Shown here one piece after another: positions 22,969 through 33,794 of a DNA stretch of 64,000 bases. The position numbers were made by a program, and so were the translations under genes. Positions within the stretch are counted from its first letter, which is position 1. Each line of letters opens with the position of its first letter. The notes below the pieces were generated by a model, which saw only the letters and a list, made by a program, of their open reading frames with translations, did no database searches and was not told where the DNA came from. The stretch spans positions 32,501-96,500 of the forward strand of contig JABMCL010001789.1 of NCBI GenBank assembly GCA_018857735.1. The letters are read 5' to 3'. The stretch is from Alviniconcha marisindica. Lineage: Eukaryota; Mollusca; Gastropoda; Provannidae.

Positions 22969-25900
22969 CACAACACACACACAGGCACAAATGCACAAGC
23001 ATCCACACACCCGACAACACACATGCACTCACACATCAGCTTCTTTCACTAAGCTTGCTTTCTCCAAACAAAAGTGGTGACAAACAAACTGCTTTTGCCA
23101 AACTTTTGGTGAAGCTTCCAGTCAAAGCTTTGTTGTTTATAATACAGTTCGAAATCTGTTGAAATAGTTTTGCTAAATTCTGATCGATGCAAACACACTG
23201 CAGATTGCACCATCGCCCATTTTCCATTGGTTGTCCACAGACTGTTGCTTCATCCTCAGTTTTAGAATTTGGGGTTTCCAGCCTGTGCTTTCATTAACTA
23301 CGGCTCATCCTGAGTCAACCCTGTGTGGTTGATGGGACGTTAAAATCCCAGAACTTACTGATTAACCACCGCTGCCGTTTATCATTGGCGGGAGCTGCCA
23401 CAAGTATGGTTTTTGTTGTGACAAAGGTTTTGTGGCGACAAACATGTGTTTGTCATGACAAAACATGTCTTTTGTCGCAACAAAAGTGTGCTTGTTGTGA
23501 CCAAACTTTTGTTTGTCGCAACAAAAGGTTTGTCGCAACAAAAATCATACTTAAGGCAGCTCCCGCCAGTGATAGTCATTTGGGGGTCTTGCAGTTGCAC
23601 CACAGTGAAAAGTATGTGTTTTTTTCTTTTGATTTCCAGGCGTCTCAAGCAGTGGAATCAGAGAGGGAGTCGGTGATGATGAATCTTTACCGCTTCTCCA
23701 ATGTAAGCGCCAGCTCCATACGAACGATCATGGTGGCTAACGTCCCAGTCATCAGCGAGGAAACACACCTTTCCCAGCCTGCCCCTGGCTGTGAGCATGC
23801 TTTGTGTACAGACTGTGGGCTTTATCTTGCCGGCGTCGATTCAGACTCTGAGCAAGGTCAGGGCGAAGTGATGTCAAACAGCACTTGTGAAGAGTTCCGC
23901 TGCGGCAACAGTTTGGTAGAGTTAGAAGGAGTTTGCGTCGAGCGGGAAGGAGGAGAAGAACTGGAAGAGGGTGCTGTGAGCGTCCGCGAGGACTGGAACT
24001 GCATGGACTGGGATGAGGTCGAGAGCAGCCTTGCCCTGGAAAGCGTAGCGGACGGGATGGACAGCAATAAACGGTCATCGCTGGCTTTGGCAGACGGCTC
24101 GTCTGCCAGTCGGGATGGGAGTGGCAGTCTGAACCACTCCCCAGCCAAAAGCGCGTGCTACCGCAGCTTGGATGAACCGGGCAGCGTGGCTTGTGCCGTG
24201 GATTACCTCCCATCAACCTCTGCGAGTCTCAGCTCTCTGCGATGCTGCTGCCAGAGAAGGAGCGCAGCTTCGTCACCGAGAGTGCAGTCAGCCGGCGGGT
24301 CTGGGGACGCCAGTGGGGTGACGAAACACGGACACGATGACCGGGCAGCATTCTCTAAGCCTGAACCATCCGTGCCTCCGTCCGCCGACGCGTTGAGCGG
24401 GCCACCGTCAAGCTTGCCTCCGCAGCGAGTGGGGCCACAGGGCGACGCTTCTCACAAACAGGTGACGGACATCCCGCGAACGAACAGCTCCACCCGGCTG
24501 ACCGGGACGTGCACCCAGACGGAGAAACTGCTGATCTTCACCATGGGAGAGGAGACGTACACGCCGCACCTCATCGGCATCAAGCGCATCCGGCTGCAGG
24601 ACATCCGGGGCGAGGAGGAGGGGGCGGAGGTGGTGGGGTGGCCGGAGGGGGAGGGCAACCTCCTGCCCAACGTGGACCAGAATTTTCAGGGCATGGACCG
24701 GCCGCCGTCCACCGTCGACCACACCATCAACATGCACGGGCACATCGTCGGCATGGCTCTCTCGCCCGATCAGAGGTGAGGAGTCCATGATGACGTTTAC
24801 GCTGGGGTTTTAGGTGTGATGATTCCATGTTCTGTGGTTCTGGTGAGCCAGCATCTGGTCACTTGTGTTGAGTCAGCTGTGGCTGCTCAGTCAGTGACAG
24901 GTCAGTAGGTGGTGTGCAAAGGCTGTGCTGGTAAATTTCTTCTGAATCTGCTCAGGGGTTTATTGTATGTGGAGCATACCAGTCTGCGTACCAGTCTACA
25001 CTGGGTAAAGGCCATGGTGTTAGATTATTGGTGTGATGCAGCTATTGTTTCTACGGTCCTGTCTAAACAAAAGACCAATTCGTCTCACAACACACTAGAG
25101 CTTTTGGTATTCTGTGTCCACTTTTGAGCACAGCCATATGACTACAACATATATAATACGTGGCTGTGGCAACAGATTGTGGTGTCATTATTGGGCGTCT
25201 CAGCATGTCATGTAGGTTTCAAACTTGCCCCATTTTCTTCTAGTGCAGTGATGGCCTGTGAAAAAAACATGTATAATTCATTGGCATTCTTGGTAAGCCA
25301 AACCTACTACCTGTATGTAATGTATTTGATCTAATAACCCAAGACTATACGTCATAAAAATATAAAGGCATATATATATATATATATTTCATACTTTTCT
25401 TTGCTTCATTCAAATCATTGTCTCATTTTTTCATCTTAACAGTGACATAGCAATGCTAATGCTACCAACACTGCAGTTTCTTCATCACTGGAGCCTGCCA
25501 TTCAATGGTGACAGTTGCCAGCAGTTACCTTTCTGTCAGTCAATGTTCAAATTAATGCGTGGCATAGCATGTTACATGTCAGCAGTAGATGCCTTGCTAC
25601 TATCTTTTGTAGTTGTATGAACAGAGAGCACATCACCCCAGTCCTGCAGTCTCTGCACATCTGCCCATTTCTAAACAGATTGAGCACAAAATGCTCTGTC
25701 TCACGTAGCAGCGTGTGCACAAAACCGCCCCAGAATATCTACAGGAAATTGTTTCCTCGTACAGTCCACTTCATCCTCTCCATCCCTCTTCCTGAACAGA
25801 CGAAGTGTCTCTGGATTTGGTCAGAACACAACAAAAAACACCCAGATGCTAGGTCATCCTGCAGTTCGTAATGGGTTAGTGTTTGTGTCATTGTGATTAA

Positions 25901-27521
25901 CGATGTTAACAAAGGACGAAAGGTTGAAATTTGGTACAATCCAAGTATCAGCACCAGTTATTCAGGATTTATTCACCATAAAGTTTCTATATTTGCGTGG
26001 GTATGTGGTGGGGGGGGGGGGGTAGAGTCCAGGCGAGATCAGAAGGATGGAGGTGAGCTGGACTCTCACAAAGAAGCAAACCCAGAAGAGATCAAGAGCA
26101 GGGAGGTGGTGCTGGGCTAGAGAGAGAGTTGGACTCCTTTCGCTTCAGTCGTTTCCCAACAGCGGAGCTACGGACATTGTCTTTGTGACTGTTCTGCATA
26201 GCAGTTGGGACAGCAGTTGTGTGGTGCAGTGGTCGCTGAGCAGTGCCAGACGGACACTGCTTTAACATCCTGTTGTTCTGGCGGCAGTCCACGGCAGCCT
26301 TGGTCTTCCGGGTTGGCACCTGTTTCCAGGTTTCACTCTTTTGTCCCCGTCCCTAATAGGCCTTTTTGCCTCCATGGACGTTAAGCAGCAAAAACTCACT
26401 CGCTAGGTCACCTGCGCTGATATGGGCAGTAAAGTAGACGTTGTTTTGCGGCTTCATTAGGGCGACCACATCTTGTACATCACGACATTGGTGTCAATTG
26501 TCAGATGACGCTTTTTGATATATATAATGATCATTAAATTGCTCATTTCAAGACAGAATGCGCAGTGAATAATTTGCTCTTTTCATTGTCCAAGCAATTA
26601 TTTCTGGAGAATTAGTTTTTTTCATTTTCCAGGTGTATAGTTTGCAGAGCATTTGTTCTTTTCATTTTCCAGGTGTACGAAATTTCTAGAGAATTTGCGC
26701 TTTTGTTTTCCAGGCATATAAATTTTGGAGGATTTGTTCTTTCCGTCCAGATACTTGTATGTGAACAGCCGGCAGTGGCCGACCAACTATCACATCGAGA
26801 AAGTCCTCGAGCCTCCCCCCATTGCCCAGGAAATCGACATCCATGTCATTGACCTTCTCACTTTCCAAGAGGTCGGCACCATCATGAGGTCACACAAAGC
26901 CTTCACGCCCAATGATGAATGCTTCTTCCTGTTCCTGGATGTGAGCGATCAGTATGTAGCCAGGTGGGTGTTCATTCTTGATCTTATTAGCAGCTGCAAG
27001 TTCTAGTCTTGGTTTAAGTTAAATGCAATTTTATTAGATTTGGAATGGAATATTTTGCAGAGAAAATATCTATTGGACAATACAAAAAGCTGGAGTTAGT
27101 TAAACACAACTTTAGTGGATTTCAGGGGCATATTTCACAAAGAAGATATGGACTGGACGATGCAAAAAGCTGCAGCTAATTGAGTTACAGGGAAAAATCT
27201 TGGGAGTTTTTGCAGTGATAAGTGTGATGCAATCTCTAGGCCATCCAGTTTCCAAACACAATCTGACTGAGTGTTCTTTTTGATGCTGTGCTTAAACTGT
27301 TGAAGTGGTGGGATGATTTCAGCGGAGCAGAAAATAAGAGAGGGTACCTGTGGGACCGTCACTACGGGGTCCACCTCCGCTGCTTCGATCACAGCGATGT
27401 GGTCAACAGCGTGGCTTTCAACCCCTGTGATCAGGAGATGCTGGTCACCGTTAGCGACGACAACAAGGTCAAGGTATGGAGGTCGAGGCGCAGAGCGAGG
27501 GAGCTGCTCCACCGCAGATGA
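14914..27521 (+). CDS. FBXW5: F-box/WD repeat-containing protein 5
   Basis: Seven exons join in phase: 14914-15099, 18411-18596, 20543-20720, 22034-22170, 23640-24775, 26751-26963 and 27323-27521. The product is 744 aa as assembled; human FBXW5 is about 566. An N-terminal F-box ([19 protein letters not shown], residues about 12-50) is followed by WD40 repeats: [14 protein letters not shown] with [126 protein letters not shown]5 is known in mammals as a substrate receptor of cullin-RING ubiquitin ligases. Exon 5 holds about 265 residues of Ser/Gly/acidic low-complexity sequence where human has about 90. The start is uncertain because its ATG lies in a minisatellite unit. Introns carry SINEs, MITEs and microsatellites. 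Confidence 0.95.
15161..15596 (+). mobile_element. TIR element family M1 copy 1
   Basis: Starts CACACTCCGAGCATCGC and ends GCTTGGAGTTTG, which are imperfect inverted termini. The flanks GGTTGTTGG and GGATGCTGG look like a decayed 9-bp target duplication. It shares its whole interior with 57172-57815 and lies 60 bp after FBXW5 exon 1. Confidence 0.8.
15878..16117 (+). mobile_element. piggyBac-like TTAA MITE copy 2
   Basis: TTAACCCCTTCACTGCC at the left and GGCAGTGAAGGGGTTAA at the right form a perfect 17-bp inverted pair including TTAA. In FBXW5 intron 1. Confidence 0.9.
17012..17804 (-). mobile_element. Kolobok-like TTAA element copy 1 (THAP remnant)
   Basis: TTAAAGGACAAGTCCAAGG at the left and AACCTTGGACTTTTACTTTAA at the right are inverted termini with TTAA flanks. 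The minus strand carries a decayed THAP-like start (ATGCCGGCCTAC...) that corresponds to the frame at 45364 in copy 2. It is about 790 bp, internally deleted relative to copy 2. In FBXW5 intron 1. Confidence 0.8.
18411..18596 (+). CDS. FBXW5: FBXW5 exon 2 (residues 63-124)
   Basis: The acceptor TTTTGTTCAG precedes 18411 and the donor ATG/GTGAGC is at 18597. The exon encodes [20 protein letters not shown] and the first WD40 strands [20 protein letters not shown]. Phase 0 on both sides. Confidence 0.92.
18670..18800. repeat. TG microsatellite
   Basis: About 60 bp of TG followed by TGCATG/TGTGGG variants, in FBXW5 intron 2, 75 bp after the exon 2 donor. Confidence 0.9.
19429..19920. repeat. Two TA microsatellites
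   Basis: TA runs at about 19431-19500 and 19852-19917 in FBXW5 intron 2. A G-run lies at about 19945-19962. Confidence 0.9.
20130..20512 (+). mobile_element. Retroposed repeat S5 with GAACT tail
   Basis: A GA and poly-C rich head is followed by a block with AGGCAACGTTGGGGAAACTT and GGTGGAGCGCATATGGGCTT, ending in TTGAACTGAACTGAACTGAA. The block recurs in reverse at 55014-55110. The reiterated pentamer tail is typical of a SINE/LINE 3' end. It ends 30 bp before the exon 3 acceptor of FBXW5. Confidence 0.6.
20543..20720 (+). CDS. FBXW5: FBXW5 exon 3 (residues 125-184)
   Basis: The acceptor GTGGTGCAG precedes 20543 and the donor GAAG/GTAAAA is at 20721 (phase 1). The exon encodes [26 protein letters not shown] and [10 protein letters not shown], matching human [19 protein letters not shown] by memory. 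Confidence 0.92.
21515..21988 (-). mobile_element. SINE family S1 copy, antisense, next to FBXW5 exon 4
   Basis: The reverse-oriented tRNA-like head ends with CACTGAGCTATCCCCGC at 21968-21984. The body matches 2770-3256, including GGATCTTTTACGTGC and GGTGTACTTACAG. The head end lies about 45 bp before the exon 4 acceptor. Confidence 0.85.
22034..22170 (+). CDS. FBXW5: FBXW5 exon 4 (residues 184-229)
   Basis: The acceptor CCGTGCAG precedes 22034 and the donor AAG/GTAATA is at 22171. The exon encodes [13 protein letters not shown] and ends SISALWLNK, matching human [13 protein letters not shown] and SCSVLWLNN. An antisense SINE ends only about 45 bp upstream of this acceptor. Confidence 0.92.
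22180..22505. repeat. Repeat block plus (CT)n and (CA)n
   Basis: 22182-22320 shares GCGCTTTACAAGATCAACA and following text with 47950-48060. A CT run of about 80 bp (22327-22406) and CA/GCATGCA runs to 22501 follow. In FBXW5 intron 4. Confidence 0.8.
22875..22985. repeat. CA microsatellite
   Basis: About 100 bp of nearly pure CA in FBXW5 intron 4, producing spurious His/Thr and Cys/Val ORFs on both strands. Confidence 0.9.
23380..23580. repeat. Imperfect inverted/tandem TTTGTCGCAACAAA block
   Basis: Outer arms GGGAGCTGCCACAAGTATG (23390) and CATACTTAAGGCAGCTCCCG (23550) are inverted. Between them TTTGTCG(C/T)(A/G)ACAAA recurs about seven times. It ends about 70 bp before the exon 5 acceptor. 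Confidence 0.75.
23640..24775 (+). CDS. FBXW5: FBXW5 exon 5, large exon with expanded low-complexity insert
   Basis: The acceptor GATTTCCAG precedes 23640 and the donor CAGAG/GTGAGG is at 24776. The conserved flanks are [19 protein letters not shown] at the start and [20 protein letters not shown] with [19 protein letters not shown] at the end. Between them lie about 265 residues rich in Ser, Gly, Glu and Cys with no recognised domain. The human exon equivalent is far shorter. The region is GC-rich compared with its surroundings. Confidence 0.92.
24776..26030. other. FBXW5 intron 5, first part
   Basis: Mostly unique-looking AT-rich sequence with a short TA run at about 25373-25386 and a G run at 26011-26022. 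No exon or element recognised. Confidence 0.4.
26030..26400 (+). mobile_element. Dispersed repeat S3 copy
   Basis: Reverse complement of 12040-12420, ending CTCCATGGACGTTAAGCAGC and an A-rich tail. In FBXW5 intron 5. Confidence 0.75.
26751..26963 (+). CDS. FBXW5: FBXW5 exon 6
   Basis: The acceptor TTCCGTCCAG precedes 26751 and the donor CCAG/GTGGGT is at 26964 (phase 2). The exon encodes [30 protein letters not shown] and [20 protein letters not shown], highly conserved in FBXW5. Confidence 0.93.
27323..27521 (+). CDS. FBXW5: FBXW5 exon 7 (last WD repeat, stop)
   Basis: The acceptor GATTTCAG precedes 27323. The exon encodes [40 protein letters not shown] and [18 protein letters not shown], then TGA at 27519-27521. 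The tail after KVWRS is about 12 residues, shorter than in human. No clear AATAAA follows within the next few hundred bases. Confidence 0.92.
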
Positions 27522-28066
27522 TGGTCCCCTGGTAGCTGAAGGTATTCCCGAGCATGTGCAAGTCGGCTCCGCTCATCCGTCGTGCTACGGCGTCCCTGCC
27601 TGGCTCGGTTCGGCTCGGGTGTGGCCTGCTGTGCTTACATCTACGATCTGAACCACACTTGAATCAAAAGCTTGGTGACATAATTGCTCCAAATTCATCA
27701 TGTGTAAAAAAAAAAAAGTCTGAAAGAGGGATGACTGGGAGCATTCTAAAAACAAGATCCAAACGCATAAATGGTTAAAAGGAATGCTAGTTTGATATGA
27801 CAAGACAAAACGCATGTGAATTTTTGGGGCAAGCCCCTTTTTCAAACAACAAAACAACAGTTAAACAGGGACAAATGAAAATGTATTTATCCGGTTGTGT
27901 TGTGTTTCATGCCAGGAGTGTTTGGAGATCTTCCACACATCTGTGGCACTGACCACACCACAACCACATAAACAGTTACGTTGATCACTGTTCGACCATT
28001 CAGATGTTGTATTGTCCTTTCAAAAGGGGGCTTACCCCAAACATTTGCACATTTTGTATTGTCATA
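27522..28066. other. FBXW5 3' flank with S4 repeats
   Basis: Contains the probable 3' UTR start. S4 copies follow at about 27690-27880 (plus) and 28000-28066 (reverse). No clear polyadenylation signal was found. Confidence 0.45.
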
Positions 28067-28292
28067 TTAACCCCTTCACTGACATGTCACTTGAAAACGA
28101 CTACAAAAAGTGCAAAATTTGAAACTCTTAAGCCATTTTGTTATCTTTTTCACACTGTCATGCGACAGGATTTTCATCAAAACGCATAGCATTGAATGTA
28201 GATATATTATAGGACCGGAAAATATGTTCGCAGGCATGTCCGTGCATCTTTCAGCCTGGAAATTTTACAGCCTGGGGCAGAGAAGGGGTTAA
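28067..28292 (-). mobile_element. piggyBac-like TTAA MITE copy 3
   Basis: TTAACCCCTTCACTGAC and GGGGCAGAGAAGGGGTTAA bound the element. It sits inside an S4 copy, whose halves GTATTGTCATA and ACTAGCATTCCTTCTAG lie on either side. Confidence 0.88.
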
Positions 28293-28849
28293 ACTAGCAT
28301 TCCTTCTAGCCATTTATGTGTTTGTGTCATGCGTAAGCTGCACTCTGTGCGTGAAATGTTGACGATGGACAACATGCTGCAGCATGGCCCCATGACTCTC
28401 AGAACCAAACGTTGACGCTGCATGCAACTCATGCCTTCCACAAACAACACACACACTAGTTTATTCTCTTCCCTAACCCTGCCATGCTGAAAACTCAGCC
28501 AAAATGTCAGGGGAGCCAACTGAAGCAAAACGGTTAATATCATTTTCACATTGTTATTGTCTGTAACACCTTTCACAAACTTGAGACTTGCGGATGCATT
28601 GATGTGGATGCATCTAGTGCTAGACGGTCAGATTTTTTTATTTATTATTATTTATTTTTATTGATATTTGGCTTACCATAGATGGAAAAAGCCATTGATG
28701 CTATTTTGATGCCAAAAAAACCTGAAGACCACCATTATTTCCTACTGATTACACATGTTTGTTGATGTTATGAAACACCAACTGTACTTGCAGTATTGAA
28801 AGAAGAAATGTCTGTGCACAAGTATCACTTTTCCTCCAGTGAATTAAAA

Positions 28850-28966
28850 TTGCCGCCTTCGCATAGCAACAGAATATAAACAAGCAAATTTGAACAGCAG
28901 TGGGTGACCACAAGTAGTGCTTTTTCCTCCAGTGACTTAAAATTGTCACTTTAACGTAACAACAGA

Positions 28967-29039
<73 letters not shown>

Positions 29040-29830
29040 GGCAAATTTGAGCAACAGTGGGTGACCACAAGTACCACTTTTCCTCCTGTGACTTAAAATT
29101 GTCACTTTCACATAACAACAGAGTATACAGGCAAATCTGAACACCAGTTGGTGACCACAAATACCACTTTTCCCCCAGTGACTTAAAATTGTCACTTTCA
29201 CGTAACAACAGAGTATACAGGCAAATTTGAACTCCAGTAGGTGACCACAAATACCACTTTTCCCCCAGTGACTTAAAATTGCCACTTTCATGTAGCAGCC
29301 GATTATATACAAGTAAATTTGACCAACAGTGGGTACCACAAGTACCACTTTTCCACCAGTGACTTACAATTGTCACTTTTGTATAGCAGCAGAGTATAAA
29401 CAAGCAAATTTGAACAGCAGTTGGTGACCACAAGTACCACTTTTCCACCAGTGACTTACAATTGTCACTTTCATGTAGCAACAGAGCTCAGACTCAAACT
29501 CTAATACTCAAGGATAGTAGCGTTAGGTCCATTTGGACCTATCTAACAACCAGTCCTACAAACACAAATAAGCATGACTATACCACAAACAAATATTATA
29601 AGATATTATAACAGAGTATAAACTAGCTAATTTGAACAGCAGCTGGGGATCACAAGTAGGACTTTTCCTCCATTGATGTGAAATTGCCACTTTGACGTAG
29701 CAACAGAGTATAAACAAGTGAATCTGAGCAACAGTAGATGACCACAAGTGCCACTTTTCCCTGTGACTTAAAATTGCCACATTCGTGTAGCAACAGAGTA
29801 TATACAAGCAAATTTGAACAGCAGCAAGTC
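28850..29830 (-). repeat. ~91-bp minisatellite with embedded CA run
   Basis: About ten units with GTGACCACAAGTACCACTTT, TGACTTAAAATTGTCAC and AACAGAGTATA(T/A)ACA. A CA microsatellite (28979-29035) grew inside one unit, and a unique 29490-29590 segment interrupts the array. The minus strand stays open through several units. Confidence 0.88.
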
Positions 29831-29837
29831 AATCAGA

Positions 29838-29935
29838 GTTCAGGAGCTGTGTGAAAGTCGAGGTGGCCGTCCTGGGCTTTCCGTCCTAATGAGCCTTACG
29901 GTTTCTGTGGACGTAAAGCAACATTGAACCATGCA
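29838..29935 (+). mobile_element. Short repeat S6 copy
   Basis: AGCTGTGTGAAAGTCGAGGT to GTGGACGTAAAGCAACATTG, near-identical to 57858-57960. It follows the 91-bp array. Confidence 0.7.
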
Positions 29936-30354
29936 CATGCATTGGTCACAGTTTGTCCCTAATATGTCAACCGCAACGGCGGTCATTTGGAACATGTGCT
30001 CTTATAAATGTGACCTTTGACCTGACCTCAAATCTTCAGTTTTTGAGCTAGAGACCCCAGATCTTCAGTTTTTTTAATTGTTACCATATCAGCTTCCAGG
30101 AAATGTAATCTTTTTGGGAGTTTCTTGTCTGAGTAATACATTATTATCATGTTAATGGGTTCCATCTATTTTGAGACACCCTGTAGGAATACAGAGGGCC
30201 AGCAGTTGACAGAGCAAGGGTGTGGTGTAGACTGTCAGCAGGTGGTGGGGGGGGGGGGGGGGGGGGTGGAGAAAGAGGACACTGCTTAAACTGAGAGGTC
30301 AAGAGCGGGGAGGCAAACTGGGATGGACATTCAAAAATATTCAAAAATACTTCA

Positions 30355-30576
30355 TTAACCCCTTCACTGCCCCAGCCTGTAAAATTTCCAGGCTTAAAGA
30401 TGCACGGACGCACCTACAAACAGTACATTTTTCGGCCCTATAACACATCTACTTTCAAATATATGTGTTTTGATGAAAATCCTTTCACATGCCAGTGTGA
30501 AAAAGAAGACAAGGATTTCAAATTTCTCAGTTTTATTGGTTGTTTTCAAGTGACATCATGTCAGTGAAGGGGTTAA
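30355..30576 (+). mobile_element. piggyBac-like TTAA MITE copy 4
   Basis: TTAACCCCTTCACTGCC at the left and GTCAGTGAAGGGGTTAA at the right, with the interior matching copy 2. It is followed by an S4 copy at 30595-30770. A 21-base G run precedes it at 30246-30266. Confidence 0.9.
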
Positions 30577-32438
30577 ACCTTAATATGAAATTTGGTCACG
30601 TGCCTTTGACAACTGTTGACTGTACAAATAAAGGGTTAAAACTATGAATAAAAGGAACCCAATTTAATATGGCAATACAAAATGTGTGAATTTTGGGGGG
30701 TAAGCCCCTTTTTTCAAGCGGCAAAGCAACTGTTAAACAATGAAAAATGAAAAGGTACTTCTCCGGCTTCAGTATTGGTGTGTTTTGAGTGGTTGCAACA
30801 GTGTTGGCTGACTGGGCCAAGAAAACCAAGTTACTGCCAATGACAAATAGCTAGTAAGTAGAAATGAGTCAATAAAAAGTAAATGACATTATACATGCAT
30901 AGTTTCATTTGCCGTTTTTATTTACTTGCTGAATACTACTTCTCAGTCGCCACACTTGCTGAATACAAACATGCACTGAATAAAGAATAAAGAATCTGAA
31001 ATGCATTAACACACATGTCCATTAGTGCACAGCCATCAGGGTCACTGTCACAAATCTCGTGAAGTGCAGTGCATATTTTTTACAACTCTGTTATGGCCAC
31101 CGTTTGAGCCAACAGGGGATAGATGAAAAAGTGATTTGTACAGTTCTTTTTGTTTTACCTTGCGTGATTTTTCCAGCTTGTGATATTACAGTATTGATAA
31201 TTTTATGCCGAGCATGTTCCGAGGGGTAAAGAATGAGGAAAACGTACTTGCCGAAAGAAGACCGGTCATGGATACAAGAAAAACGGTACACATTTCGATA
31301 AGCGTGTCTTCATCAGGGGGAGAAAGAAAATCATTTACACATATATAACTTGTAATTGTATATATATATAAAATTTTGTATATTCTTATTAAAGTTTTTA
31401 TTTTTAATGAGGAAAACGTACTCGCCGAAAGAAGACCGGTCATGGATACAAGAAAAACAATACAGGTTTCGATAATTATGTCTTCATCAGGGGTAGAAAA
31501 ATTGCATATATATATAACTTGTATATATATATATATAAAATTCTATATATTTTAATTAAAATTTAAAAAAATCTGCTAAAGACACATTTGTTGAAATGTC
31601 AGAGGATATTGTTTTTCTTGTGTCTTTCTGTTTTCTTTTGGCGAGCCCTGAAGGGAGGCCGGGGATGTCTGATGTCTCCCTCCTGTCTGGAATCTCAGGG
31701 CTGTCATTTGATTCCCCTTTCCTATCTCCTCTCTTGTTTTTTTCTGCCTAGTCCTCTTGCTCTTTCTGTCTTGTCATTTTTCTGCTAATGGTCCATTCTC
31801 CTGATGCTTTTCTATTTTTCTTTAACCTGGTATCGATAAAGTAGATGGAATGGTCGACGATACCAGCATGTCCTAGCTTTATGTGCTCTTTTAACAGGGG
31901 TAATACGGAAGCGACTAACTCTTCGAAAATGTGTGTCTGATGTTTGTGTATGTATGTTTTATGTTTGCAAAATGATTGGTTTTGTACATTGACTTGACAG
32001 AGGGTTGATATATATGTGAGAAGAGTTTAGAAATGTGTGTTTGCTTATGACCTGAGTTTGACTGTCCTGAGGTGACCCTGTGTGGTGGACAGGACATTAA
32101 AATCCAATTACTACTACTCTTTTGGCGAGTACATTTCCTCATTCTTTACAGCTTGTTCCTTTCACCGGCAGTCATTCAACTTTTTCCTCTGTATTTTCAC
32201 AAACTTTTGTTTTCTCCAGTATTTATCTTTGGAATTCAGGCTTGTGGTAGGACAATGACTGGTTCACTGGTTTTCCGCAGGATCAACTGATGGCAGGCTC
32301 AAGCCATAATTTGGGTAGATACTTGAATTATCCTGCTTTTCAGGCTAGGTGGCGCCTCTTTCCATGCTAGGTGCACTCGGGTTTGGACCATCTTGTTGGC
32401 CCCTTTAAGCTGAGAGAAACAGTTTAGAAACTGATATT
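30577..32438. other. Repeat-rich intergenic region
   Basis: S4 copy at 30595-30770. A roughly 180-bp direct duplication at 31228-31385 and 31408-31560 (AACGTACT(T/C)GCCGAAAGAA, CGATAA, TCTTCATCAGGGG). The end CTTTTGGCGAG-CATTTCCTCATTCTTTA occurs inverted at 32118-32150. No gene recognised. Confidence 0.5.
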
Positions 32439-32439
32439 C

Positions 32440-33600
32440 ATACGACCAACTGAACAGCGTAGCAGTTGAAAAATCTTATGACAAGCTGAACAGCATGGCA
32501 GTTGAAAAATCTTACGACCAGCTGAACAGCGTGGCAGTTGAAAAATCTTACAACCAGCTGAACTGCGTAGCAGTTGAAAAATCTTACGACCAGCTGAACA
32601 GCGTGGCAGTTGAAAAATCTTACAACCAGCTGAACACTGTAGCAGTTGAAAAATCTTACGACCAGCTGAACAGCTTGGCAGTTGAAAAATCTTACCACTA
32701 ACTGAACAGCGTAGCAGTTGAAAAATCTTACCACTAACTGAACACTGTAGCAGTTGAAAAATCTTACCACTAACTGAACACTGTAGCAGTTGAAAAATCT
32801 TACCACTAACTGTAACACTGTAGCAGTTGAAAAATCTTACCACTAACTGAACAGCGTAGGAGTTGAAAAATCTTACCACTAACTGAACACTGTAGCAGTT
32901 GAAAAATCTTACGACCAACTGAACAGCTTGGCAGTTGAAGAATCTTACTACCAACTGAACAGCGTAGCAGTTGAAAAATCTTACGACCAACTGAACAGCG
33001 TCGCAGTTGAAAGATCTTACGACCAGCTGAACAGCGTAGCAGTTGAAAAATCTTACGACCAACTGAATACTGTAGCAGTTGAAAAATCTTACGACCAACT
33101 GAACAGCTTGGCAGTTGAAAAATCTTACCACTAACTGAACAACGTAGCAGTTGAAAAATCTTGCCACTGACTGAACACTGTAGCAGTTGAAAAATCTTAC
33201 CACTAACTGAACACTGTAGCAGTTGAAAAATCTTACCACTAACTGAACACTGTAGCAGTTGAAAAATCTTACCACTAACTGAACAGCGTAGCAGTTGAAA
33301 AATCTTACCACTAACTGAACACTGTAGCAGTTGAAAAATCTTATGACCAACTGAACAGCGTAGCAGTTGAAAAATCTTACCACTAACTGAACACTGTAGC
33401 AGTTGAAAAATCTTACCACTAACTGAACACTGTAGCAGTTGAAAAATCTTACCACTAACTGAACCGCGTAGCAGTTGAAGAATCTTACTACCAACTGAAC
33501 AGCATAGCAGTTGAAAAAATCTTACCACCAACTGAACAGCATAGCAGTTGAAGAATCTTACTACCAATTGAACAGCGTGGCAGTTGAAAAATCTTACAGG
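32440..33600 (+). repeat. 36-bp minisatellite, about 32 units
   Basis: The unit is GTAGCAGTTGAAAAATCTTA plus (C/G)ACCA(A/G)CTGAACAGC or CCACTAACTGAACACT. Because 36 is a multiple of 3, frames repeat: plus AVEKSYDQLNSV, minus QLVVRFFNCYAV. The plus frame is stopped wherever CACTAACTG occurs; two minus frames remain open for over 250 codons. No start context, splice sites or homology suggests translation. Confidence 0.95.
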
Positions 33601-33794
33601 CTAGCAGCCTTCGTCAGCTTGTGTACAAAATTGATCGTGAGCCTTCGCAGCACTTCACTTTTTCAAGTCTTACACAGCCCACGCATCATGGACGCCTGGG
33701 CTACCTGCACAGTTTTTGTTTGTTTTGGAGATGGTGACTATTCCTTTGTGTATACCATGGGTGGTTTTTCATTCGGAGCTTTCTGGCACTTGTG

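Noticed and set aside
32424..33494. 356-codon minus-strand ORF
   Set aside because: Entirely made of the 36-bp minisatellite. No start context, flanking exons or homology.
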